Shown here: positions 1 through 5,296 of the stretch, piece by piece | Layout: each line of letters opens with the position of its first letter | Position numbering within the stretch: the stretch's first letter is position 1 | Assembly: GCA_024405075.1 (NCBI GenBank) | Contig: JAKSPG010000038.1 | Coordinates: 1-9,779 of the forward strand | Length of the DNA: 9,779 bases | Reading direction: 5' to 3' | Origin: Elusimicrobiaceae bacterium | GTDB lineage: Bacteria > Elusimicrobiota > Elusimicrobia > Elusimicrobiales > Elusimicrobiaceae | Translations under genes and position numbers: made by a program | The notes under the pieces: model-generated | What the model saw: the letters and a program-made list of their open reading frames with translations, nothing else | Databases searched by the model: none | Told to the model about the DNA's origin: nothing

Positions 1-4
1 CGCT

Positions 5-10
5 TATACT
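5..10 (+). promoter_or_regulatory. candidate -10 box of the pilin gene
   Basis: TATACT matches the sigma-70 -10 consensus at five of six positions and would place the transcript start near base 17, giving a leader of about 17 bases before the ATG at 34. A matching -35 box would lie outside the window, so this is only a candidate. An AGGGG ribosome binding site at 23-27, six bases from the ATG, supports the start codon. Confidence 0.4.
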
Positions 11-33
11 CTCATCTACATAAGGGGATACGT

Positions 34-615
34 ATGGAAAAGAAAAGTGGTTTGTTGGGCCGTTTAGACGCAAAAGCATTTACGTTAATTGAGTTATTGG
101 TTGTCGTGCTTATCATCGGTATTTTAGCGGCGGTGGCGTTGCCGCAATATCAAAAGGCGGTATGGAAATCGCGCAATGCGGAATTAAAACAATTGGTGCG
201 TGCGGTAGCCCAGGCAGAGGAAGTTTATTTTATGGCCAACGGGGCTTATGCCGATAATTTTAACGAGCTGGATATAGATTTGCCGTTGGACGCGCCGGGA
301 AGCTCTGTTAATGCTACTATCTCTCCGTGTAGGATACATGTGCAAGGAACGGATTCTGTACGGACGGGGAAGGATTTCCAACTTGTTTTAAATCATATGT
401 CAGGTTCTAATGGTGTGACAGTTATCTCGCGTTGGACAAGTGGAAAATATAAATGTGGTGGCTTTAATTTCGAGGCAACGACTAAAAAATTATATTGTAC
501 CGAACGGGAAAGCTTGATGTCCGTTAATCCCGGAGAATTTTGTGTTAAACTGGAAAACGGTACTCTATCTTCTTCAGGTAGTACTGCCACTTCAGCGCAT
601 TACACACTTCCCTAA
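34..615 (+). CDS. type IV pilin-like (PilE/PulG-type) prepilin
   Basis: Predicted major or minor subunit of a type IV pilus or type II secretion pseudopilus, 193 residues, inserted in the inner membrane and then assembled into a fibre. A 15-residue positively charged leader ends in Ala15, followed by Phe16 and the classic N-methylation segment with Glu20 (mature Glu5), needed for assembly. Residues 16-36 form the hydrophobic helix, which continues into an amphipathic helix to about 65. The C-terminal globular part carries four cysteines (99, 141, 155, 170) that could form two disulfides, as in many pilin D-regions. The usual Gly before the prepilin peptidase cut is Ala here. The start is fixed by an AGGGG site six bases upstream. 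The gene stands alone on its strand with a terminator directly after it. Family assignment is firm; the particular role (pilus, pseudopilus, DNA uptake) cannot be decided from this window. Confidence 0.93.
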   Translation: MEKKSGLLGRLDAKAFTLIELLVVVLIIGILAAVALPQYQKAVWKSRNAELKQLVRAVAQAEEVYFMANGAYADNFNELDIDLPLDAPGSSVNATISPCRIHVQGTDSVRTGKDFQLVLNHMSGSNGVTVISRWTSGKYKCGGFNFEATTKKLYCTERESLMSVNPGEFCVKLENGTLSSSGSTATSAHYTLP

Positions 616-618
616 AAA

Positions 619-645
619 AATAGCCCCCCGGTTGAGGGGGCTATT
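619..645. terminator. bidirectional intrinsic terminator between convergent genes
   Basis: A perfect 10-bp stem, AATAGCCCCC (619-628) with GGGGGCTATT (636-645), encloses a 7-base loop. It lies between the stop of the plus-strand pilin gene (615) and the stop of the minus-strand OmpA-like gene (664). For the minus strand, the A-run at 614-620 gives a U-tract after the stem. For the plus strand the U-tract is short. The site probably ends transcription from both sides. Confidence 0.85.
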
Positions 646-663
646 AAAACTAATTGTCTGAAC

Positions 664-1290
664 TTATTTATTCGTTACTTCCAATTCTACGCGGCGATTT
701 TGGGCGCGGCCGGCACGGGTTTTGTTCGTCGCAATCGGGTTGGCGGCACCGTGACCGATGAAGGACACTTTATCCGCGGCAACGCCGTTATTGACTAACG
801 ACAAAGCCACCGCTTTGGCGCGGCGTTGGGACAAGTCCACGTTGTAGCTCGGGTCGCCGATAGAATCGGTATAGCCGGCTACGCGGATGGAAGTATCCGG
901 ATATTTTTTAAGTGCGTTGGCCACGCGTTTAATGCGGGCGGAAGATTCGGCATCAATTTCGTCGCTGTTGGTGGCGAAGTTGATCGGTTCTTTGAAGGAC
1001 AAAACCGTTACGTTGTTGGCTTTGGTGCTGACAGCCGCTACTTCTTGCAGGGCTTTGTCTTCTTTCATTACCGGGGCCGGAACCGGAGCAGGAGCCGGGG
1101 TCGGCTTAGCGGCTACGGGAGCGGGAGCCGGTTTGTGGCACGGGCATTTGCCGTGATGTTTAGGGTGATGCTTGCAGGTGCAAGCGGCCTTGGCGCACGT
1201 GTTAGAGCGGTTGGGCGTGTTAGTGCATTTGGCACAGTGGCAAGCGCCTAACAAAACGGCGGCTGCCAAAAGAGTCATTACTTTCTTCAT
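664..1290 (-). CDS. OmpA/Pal-family peptidoglycan-associated outer-membrane lipoprotein with Cys/His-rich N-terminus
   Basis: Probable lipoprotein, 208 residues, tethering the outer membrane to peptidoglycan. The signal peptide (1-16) ends in lipobox Leu14-Gly-Ala-Cys17. Residues 17-52 contain eight cysteines (17, 19, 22, 32, 37, 39, 49, 51) and six histidines, a composition suggesting metal binding or disulfides, followed by a Pro/Ala linker (54-74). From about 97 to the end is an OmpA C-terminal domain: GYTDS with Asp142 and the NVDLSQRRA motif (150-158) are the usual diaminopimelate-contacting elements, and GRAQNRRVE lies near the end. The start at 1290 is preferred over an upstream in-frame Met at 1317 because it gives a clean signal peptide and has GGAG seven bases upstream. 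The gene lies 42 bases after the PTPS-FolK gene with no hairpin between, so it may be co-transcribed or have its own promoter. Domain calls are firm; the role of the Cys/His segment is unknown. Confidence 0.9.
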   Translation of the reverse strand: MKKVMTLLAAAVLLGACHCAKCTNTPNRSNTCAKAACTCKHHPKHHGKCPCHKPAPAPVAAKPTPAPAPVPAPVMKEDKALQEVAAVSTKANNVTVLSFKEPINFATNSDEIDAESSARIKRVANALKKYPDTSIRVAGYTDSIGDPSYNVDLSQRRAKAVALSLVNNGVAADKVSFIGHGAANPIATNKTRAGRAQNRRVELEVTNK

Positions 1291-1308
1291 TTGCGTCTCC
1301 TTAATTAA

Positions 1309-1338
1309 AATATACAACCTAACTCCTATATTCTACAA
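1309..1338 (-). promoter_or_regulatory. weak candidate promoter of the OmpA-like lipoprotein gene
   Basis: Read on the minus strand, TTGTAG (1338-1333) and TATATT (1314-1309) are separated by 18 bases. The -35 match is poor, and the implied transcript start lies almost on the ribosome binding site. Read-through from the upstream gene is an equally good explanation. Confidence 0.25.
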
Positions 1339-2217
1339 TATCCGGCAAGAAGATGCGCCCTTTTTTTTCATTAACTCGCGGTAAAGCCGGTACACCGGTT
1401 TGCCTAGTTTTGGGTGCACGTAATCGGGCAGGATATAAGAAAGGGGTTTGAGTACAAATTCCCGTTCTTCCAGGCGCGGATGGGGAATAAATAAGGGGTA
1501 AACCGCGTCATCTTCAAATAAAACCTGGTCATCGTAAAATAAAATGTCCAAATCAATGACGCGCGGGCCGTTGGGAAACGTCGGTACGCGGCCCAGTTTT
1601 GTTTCCAACGCTTTTAATTGTTTAAGTAAGTCCATGGGCGCAAGGGTTGTTTGCAAGATAAGTACGGTGTTTACAAAGTCGGCTTGATTGACAAACCCTT
1701 CCGGCGCAGAAGCAATATAGGGCGAAACTTCTTGAACGGTGCCCAACGTTTTAAGTGCTTCTATCGCGCAGTCTAAATTTTCTTTAGCAGGGGCGATGTT
1801 GCTACCCAGCGCCAGTACCGCTTGGTGCGTGCGGGGGGAGGATTTATCGGTGGTTTGGGCGGTCGGGTGCATTTGGCCTGTGTACTCGGCCCAACGGTCA
1901 GGTGCTTCGTACACGCGCACCGCGGTGGCTTGAGGAAATTGGGTATGTACTTTTTCAAAAATCCAAACGGCCAGGTTTTCCGTCGTAGGATATTCAAAAA
2001 GTGTATTTAAGTTGGCCTTATCTAACGGGGTGTTGATGTGGGTTTGTAAAAATTGTTGTACGTCGCGAAAATCTACCAAAAAACCCTCGTTGTTAAGCGG
2101 ACCGTAGAACGAAACCCGGTAATCAAACCGGTGCGCGTGTGGTGCTTCGTTGAGTGCGCCGCCGTGGCCGTGTGTGGCAGTGAACGAGGAGCATTGGGTG
2201 AGTGAAATGTATTTCAT
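1333..2217 (-). CDS. folK: fusion of a PTPS/QueD-like domain and FolK (HPPK); possible bifunctional dihydroneopterin-processing enzyme
   Basis: Two-domain protein of 294 residues. Residues 1-114 resemble 6-pyruvoyl-tetrahydropterin synthase: three zinc-type histidines (16, 27, 29), VDF at 48-50, TTENL at 78-82 and a pterin-anchoring Glu104. Compared with the canonical QueD nearby, the catalytic Cys is missing and Glu24 stands close to its place; the catalytic His after Asp66 is Lys67. Residues about 131-282 are 6-hydroxymethyl-7,8-dihydropterin pyrophosphokinase: ALGSN (136-140), FVNTV (181-185), RVIDLDIL with metal-binding Asp222 and Asp224, and IPHPRLEER (244-252). FolK transfers pyrophosphate from ATP to the pterin before FolP acts. 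The start is ATG at 2217, overlapping the folP stop as TGATG, with AGGAGG seven bases upstream; a TTG codon at 2220 is less suitable. The fused first domain is inferred to replace FolB, which is not visible here. The FolK part is certain; the activity of the first domain is hypothesis. Confidence 0.9.
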   Translation of the reverse strand: MKYISLTQCSSFTATHGHGGALNEAPHAHRFDYRVSFYGPLNNEGFLVDFRDVQQFLQTHINTPLDKANLNTLFEYPTTENLAVWIFEKVHTQFPQATAVRVYEAPDRWAEYTGQMHPTAQTTDKSSPRTHQAVLALGSNIAPAKENLDCAIEALKTLGTVQEVSPYIASAPEGFVNQADFVNTVLILQTTLAPMDLLKQLKALETKLGRVPTFPNGPRVIDLDILFYDDQVLFEDDAVYPLFIPHPRLEEREFVLKPLSYILPDYVHPKLGKPVYRLYRELMKKKGASSCRIL

Positions 2218-2999
2218 CAAGCGGCCTCCTGGTAAAAATTAAGTAGCTGGCGCGTTTCTTTTACGTCGTGCACGCGCAAGATGTCGGCCCCTTGCTGCAA
2301 GGCAAGCAAGTGGGCGCAAAGGGTTTGTGGCAGGCGGTCTTGCGGGCTGTCTGCCCCTTGGCTTAAAAAACTTTTGCGCGAAAGAGCAACTAGTAAACGT
2401 ACGCCCAAATCTTTAAAAAAAGACAAATTTCTTAACAGTTCGTAATTTTGTTCGCGCGTTTTGGCAAAACCAAATCCCACGTCAATAATCAGCTGGTTTT
2501 TTTGAAGTCCGGCTTGTTGTGCTTGTGCAATTTTTTGTGCTAAAAAATCTTTTACTTCGGCGAGTAAATCTGTGTAATTTGTTTGCGTTTGCATGTTTTG
2601 CGGTGTGCCGCGCGTGTGCATGAGAACAAGCTGTGCATTGTGTTTTCTGACAAGTGAAAATAGTTCCGGCGAAGGGTTGCCGCTTACGTCATTGATAATA
2701 GTTGCACCGTTTTCCAGCCCGGCTTTGGCTACGGCTACATGGCGCGTATCTAACGAGAGCGGTAGCGCTGCGTAGCGCGCGCGCAACGCTTGGATAAGGG
2801 GTAATACGCGGTTTTGTTCTTCCAGTTGGCCTACCGGAGCGGAGCCGGGGCGGGTAGACTCGCCGCCGATGTCCAGCGCGTCTGCACCGTTTTGTACAAA
2901 CGTTTGCGCGCGCGCCAAAAGCACCTCTAGCGTGTTGTGCGGATTGCCGTCGTAAAACGAGTCCGGCGTCGCGTTAATAATGCCCCACAGTTGTGTCAT
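2217..2999 (-). CDS. folP: dihydropteroate synthase
   Basis: Condenses 6-hydroxymethyl-7,8-dihydropterin pyrophosphate with p-aminobenzoate to dihydropteroate in the cytoplasm; this is the sulfonamide target. It has 260 residues and the full TIM-barrel motif set: INATPDSF (8-15), DIGGESTRPGS (43-53), SLDTR (82-86), INDVSG (102-107), LMHTRG (126-131), IIDVGFGF (171-178), SRKSF with Lys209 (207-211) and RVHD (242-245). The N-terminus is short, beginning just before the first strand, which is normal for compact FolP. It starts two bases after the folE stop and lacks a clear ribosome binding site, so translation is probably coupled to folE. Its stop overlaps the start of the PTPS-FolK gene. No key residue is missing and the loops look like the ordinary chromosomal enzyme rather than an acquired Sul-type variant. 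Confidence 0.96.
   Translation of the reverse strand: MTQLWGIINATPDSFYDGNPHNTLEVLLARAQTFVQNGADALDIGGESTRPGSAPVGQLEEQNRVLPLIQALRARYAALPLSLDTRHVAVAKAGLENGATIINDVSGNPSPELFSLVRKHNAQLVLMHTRGTPQNMQTQTNYTDLLAEVKDFLAQKIAQAQQAGLQKNQLIIDVGFGFAKTREQNYELLRNLSFFKDLGVRLLVALSRKSFLSQGADSPQDRLPQTLCAHLLALQQGADILRVHDVKETRQLLNFYQEAA
2225..2230 (-). promoter_or_regulatory. strong ribosome binding site of the PTPS-FolK gene
   Basis: Read on the minus strand this is a perfect AGGAGG located inside the 3' end of folP, seven bases from the ATG at 2217 and only four from the TTG at 2220. The spacing favours the ATG. Confidence 0.75.
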
Positions 3000-3001
3000 G
3001 C

Positions 3002-3622
3002 TTATTTAATCATTTCTAAAAATTCACTGCGTACTTCCAGTTTCTTAAATGCACCGCGAATGGCACTTGTTACCATCACGGCGTTGTGCTTTTCTATGCC
3101 GCGCGAGCTGATGCACATGTGTTTGGCTTTGCACACCACCATGACACCGTGTGGGTGGAGTGTGTCCATTAAACTATCGGCAATTTGCGCGACTAATTTT
3201 TCCTGGATTTGCAAGCGGCGCGCAAATACCTCCACCAAACGTGCCAGTTTGGAAATTCCCAGTACGCGCCCGTTAGGCAAGTAGCCAATGCTAATAGTGC
3301 CGAAAAACGGTTGCAAGTGATGTTCACACGTGGAATAAAATTCAATGTCTTTCAGTACGACCATTTCCTCGCACGATCCTTCCACAAATGTTTTTAATAC
3401 GTCTTGCGGTTTTTGCTGGTAACCGCCGAAAAGTTTTTTCCAACTTTTTACAATGCGTTTAGGCGTTTCCTGTAAACCTTCGCGCGCGGGGTCATCACCG
3501 ATGTAGGCGAGCATTTCGCGCAGGTTTTGCAGCATTTTTTCTTCGGTTATTTGATGTTTATGAGTTTGTGCAGTTGCACGCTTAACCGTAGTGACGGACG
3601 TTCTTTTACCAGTTTTACGCAT
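3002..3622 (-). CDS. folE: GTP cyclohydrolase I (FolE1 type)
   Basis: Converts GTP to 7,8-dihydroneopterin triphosphate and formate, the shared first step for folate and queuosine. It has 206 residues from the first ATG. The core begins at about 30 with a helix and GDDPAREGLQETPKR (42-56). The zinc site is Cys99, His102 (within STCEHH) and Cys170 (within KHMC); His101, His168 and Arg174 match catalytic positions. The presence of the Cys ligands marks the zinc-dependent FolE1 rather than FolE2. The start at 3622 has AGGAG but at 11 bases, rather far, and the first 29 residues are Lys/Arg/Thr-rich and not family-like. A second Met at residue 30 (3535) would remove the 76-base overlap with queE but has only a weak site. 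The gene sits between the queuosine genes and the folate genes, as its shared product would suggest. Confidence 0.95.
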   Translation of the reverse strand: MRKTGKRTSVTTVKRATAQTHKHQITEEKMLQNLREMLAYIGDDPAREGLQETPKRIVKSWKKLFGGYQQKPQDVLKTFVEGSCEEMVVLKDIEFYSTCEHHLQPFFGTISIGYLPNGRVLGISKLARLVEVFARRLQIQEKLVAQIADSLMDTLHPHGVMVVCKAKHMCISSRGIEKHNAVMVTSAIRGAFKKLEVRSEFLEMIK

Positions 3623-4140
3623 AGGGCGATGTTCTCCTCTTTATTGCTTTGGGGTTGTAAATAAATAGTTGTTTTTTCGTTTTCGTAATTATAGTATTTT
3701 TTCAAATCTTCCAAATCGGTTTCTTGATTGACGACCAGTTTTATCACGTCTGCTTTTTTGAGCATATTTTCGCTAACGTATTTTTTGGGCGAAACACATA
3801 CAAAATCGGCTTTGCTCACCTCACAATCGTGCGCGCCGTTCGTTTCAAGGTGTACGGTATGTCCGGCCGATTTTAACAAGCTAATAAGCGCGGGCAAATC
3901 TTGCTCTGCCGGTTCGCCGCCCGTTATGACAACCGTTTTGCACGGATAGTGCGATAGGGCCACTAACACGTCCAGATTATTCATTTCCTGTCCGCCGGAA
4001 AAGGCATATTTCGTGTCGCACCAGCTACACCCCATGCTACACCCGGCTAAACGCAAAAATACGGCCGGCATGCCGCTGTGGCGGCCTTCGCCTTGGATAG
4101 AGTAGAAAATTTCGCTAACCTTCCACAACGGCTGCGGCAT
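3547..4140 (-). CDS. queE: 7-carboxy-7-deazaguanine synthase, radical SAM
   Basis: Radical-SAM enzyme converting 6-carboxy-5,6,7,8-tetrahydropterin to 7-carboxy-7-deazaguanine in the queuosine pathway. It has 197 residues. FYSIQGEG (12-19) opens the substrate site. The cluster-binding CX3CX2C motif is Cys34, Cys38 and Cys41, followed by DTKYAF (42-47). GGEP (74-77) binds the SAM methionine amino group; HLETNG (97-102) and LQPQSN (161-166) are typical QueE motifs, and the end (QLHKLINIK) is characteristic. The ATG at 4140 is chosen because GGGAG at 4152-4148 lies seven bases upstream; an in-frame GTG at 4146 would be one base from that site. The 5' end overlaps queD by 26 bases and the 3' end overlaps folE by 76 bases. 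QueC, the next enzyme, is not in the window. Confidence 0.96.
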   Translation of the reverse strand: MPQPLWKVSEIFYSIQGEGRHSGMPAVFLRLAGCSMGCSWCDTKYAFSGGQEMNNLDVLVALSHYPCKTVVITGGEPAEQDLPALISLLKSAGHTVHLETNGAHDCEVSKADFVCVSPKKYVSENMLKKADVIKLVVNQETDLEDLKKYYNYENEKTTIYLQPQSNKEENIALCVKLVKERPSLRLSVQLHKLINIK

Positions 4141-4459
4141 TGTCACTCTCCCAAATTTCCAGTGTTTTTAACGTAAGCCCTTGCGGGGCCAGGGCCGCGC
4201 AGGTTTTGTCAAAAATAAATTGAGCCAAATTTTCGGCGGTGGGATTAGGCAGTAAATCGTTTAAGAATTGGTGGTCTGGCAGTTGGCTGTCCAAGAGTTT
4301 TTTAACCACCTTAAAGTCACACACCATGCCGTCTTTTTTGAGAGGCCCTTCCAATACAAATACAGCTTTCCACGTATGCCCGTGCAAATCTTGGCAAGGG
4401 CCGTTATATTGTGGCAGGCGGTGAGCCGCGCTGAAGGAACGGATAAGTTTAATACGCAT
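4115..4459 (-). CDS. queD: 6-carboxy-5,6,7,8-tetrahydropterin synthase
   Basis: Converts 7,8-dihydroneopterin triphosphate, the FolE product, to 6-carboxytetrahydropterin, the QueE substrate. It has 114 residues, typical of short bacterial QueD. Zinc ligands are His13 (SAAHRL), His26 and His28. Cys22 is the catalytic nucleophile in CQDLHGH (22-28), Asp62-His63 complete the catalytic set, NPTAENL (72-78) is the usual helix start, and Glu104 anchors the pterin. All active-site residues are present, unlike the paralogous domain fused to FolK in the same gene run. The ATG at 4459 shares one base with the stop of the upstream membrane-protein gene (TAATG), and GGAG lies eight bases before it. Context with queE and folE supports the queuosine role over tetrahydrobiopterin synthesis. 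Confidence 0.95.
   Translation of the reverse strand: MRIKLIRSFSAAHRLPQYNGPCQDLHGHTWKAVFVLEGPLKKDGMVCDFKVVKKLLDSQLPDHQFLNDLLPNPTAENLAQFIFDKTCAALAPQGLTLKTLEIWESDNAAAVVEG
4148..4152 (-). promoter_or_regulatory. ribosome binding site deciding the queE start
   Basis: GGGAG on the minus strand lies seven bases before the ATG at 4140 but only one base before the in-frame GTG at 4146, so the ATG is the likely start. The site is inside the 3' end of queD. Confidence 0.65.
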
Positions 4460-5199
4460 TATTTTGTCTCCGGAAGTGAATTAAAAATCTGTTGCATGTA
4501 AATGATACACAAAATAATTTGTGCCAGGGCAAAAAGCGGTATGAAATACCACATTCTTATGTACCACAATACGCTTAACGGCCCCAGTAACAATACGGCC
4601 CAGCGCCAGATAACAGAGCGGGGGACTTGCCGTCCGGTTATCATATTAAAAAATAATCCCACGGCGGCGGCGATGCAAAAATCAAAAAGCAACATAAGTG
4701 GGATAAAAAACAGCGCGGCAAACAGAGCGGTCGCTTTCAGCGCGCTGGAGATGAGGGGCTTGTGTTGGGCTAAAAATTCTTGGGAAGTGGTGGCGGATAA
4801 GGTGCCCGGAATCGGCCGGGTCTGTACACCGCCGGAGCCGGCTACATAAAGGGTCCGAGGGCCGACGAGTGCCAGCCAGTTGTTTGCCAACAGTTCTTCG
4901 TTACTGGGTGGTGTTTGGCGCGAGGCGTCAAACGCTATTTTAAGGGGACTATGCGGGAAAGGAGCGTATACCGGCTGTCGGGGGGAAGTTAGTTGCCCCT
5001 TTTCAAATGTGACTTGCGGAAAATTTTTCAAAAATACAGGCAGATTCTTACCGATAAATCCGGCGGAAAAAAAATAAAAGACGACCAGTGAAAGTATGCA
5101 CAAGTAGGCCACAAAACCCACCGTTTGCAACCGGGTCATGCGGACTAGGCGGTGGTAAGCGCGAAAGGAGAAAATAGTTTGTAAATGGGCCCAAATCAT
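4459..5199 (-). CDS. DUF1189-like membrane protein of unknown function
   Basis: Inner-membrane protein of 246 residues. One hydrophobic segment lies at about 27-47, then an extracytoplasmic-looking domain (about 50-150), then three further hydrophobic stretches (about 156-186, 200-214, 216-236). The pattern of an N-terminal helix, a middle domain with FPQVTFEKGQL (60-70) and a multi-helix C-terminal half resembles the DUF1189 family, as recalled and not searched. No catalytic motif is visible. It is the first gene of the run that leads into queD, queE and folE, with a one-base overlap with queD. This suggests co-transcription but does not show a link to pterin chemistry; transport or a purely positional association are both possible. 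There is no ribosome binding site before the ATG; an extended -10 box is so close that the mRNA may be leaderless. The next Met (residue 21, 5139) also has no binding site. Confidence 0.8.
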   Translation of the reverse strand: MIWAHLQTIFSFRAYHRLVRMTRLQTVGFVAYLCILSLVVFYFFSAGFIGKNLPVFLKNFPQVTFEKGQLTSPRQPVYAPFPHSPLKIAFDASRQTPPSNEELLANNWLALVGPRTLYVAGSGGVQTRPIPGTLSATTSQEFLAQHKPLISSALKATALFAALFFIPLMLLFDFCIAAAVGLFFNMITGRQVPRSVIWRWAVLLLGPLSVLWYIRMWYFIPLFALAQIILCIIYMQQIFNSLPETK

Positions 5200-5205
5200 A
5201 TTTTA

Positions 5206-5214
5206 ATTATACCA
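5206..5214 (-). promoter_or_regulatory. extended -10 promoter of the queuosine/folate gene run
   Basis: On the minus strand TGGTATAAT is a perfect -10 hexamer with an extended TGn motif. No good -35 box stands 16-18 bases upstream, as is common for extended -10 promoters. The predicted transcript start falls at about 5199-5200, on the first base of the ATG. That leaves no room for a leader or a preQ1 riboswitch. Confidence 0.55.
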
Positions 5215-5240
5215 ATTTGGAGAGGTGGGCTAGGGAAGAT

Positions 5241-5276
5241 AAAAAACCCGGGGAGGCTAAACGGCCACTCCCCGGG
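5241..5276 (-). terminator. intrinsic terminator of the serine-rich exported protein gene
   Basis: A 9-bp G+C-rich stem, CCCGGGGAG (5247-5255) with CTCCCCGGG (5268-5276), has a 12-base loop. Six A residues at 5241-5246 become the U-tract when read on the minus strand. It lies 21 bases after the stop of the upstream gene and ahead of the promoter at 5206-5214, so it separates the two transcription units. Confidence 0.88.
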
Positions 5277-5296
5277 AAGCGCAAACTAATGATTTT

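Noticed and set aside
826..1251. 141-codon plus-strand frame
   Set aside because: It is antisense to the OmpA-domain lipoprotein; its translation has no recognisable domain and no ribosome binding site was evident.
2217..2999. Acquired sulfonamide-resistant FolP
   Set aside because: The gene is embedded in a tight biosynthetic run, with ordinary motif spacing and no mobile element nearby.
5200..5296. Possible preQ1 riboswitch ahead of the queuosine genes
   Set aside because: The gap contains a terminator hairpin of the upstream gene and the extended -10 box directly at the ATG, leaving no transcribed leader for an aptamer.
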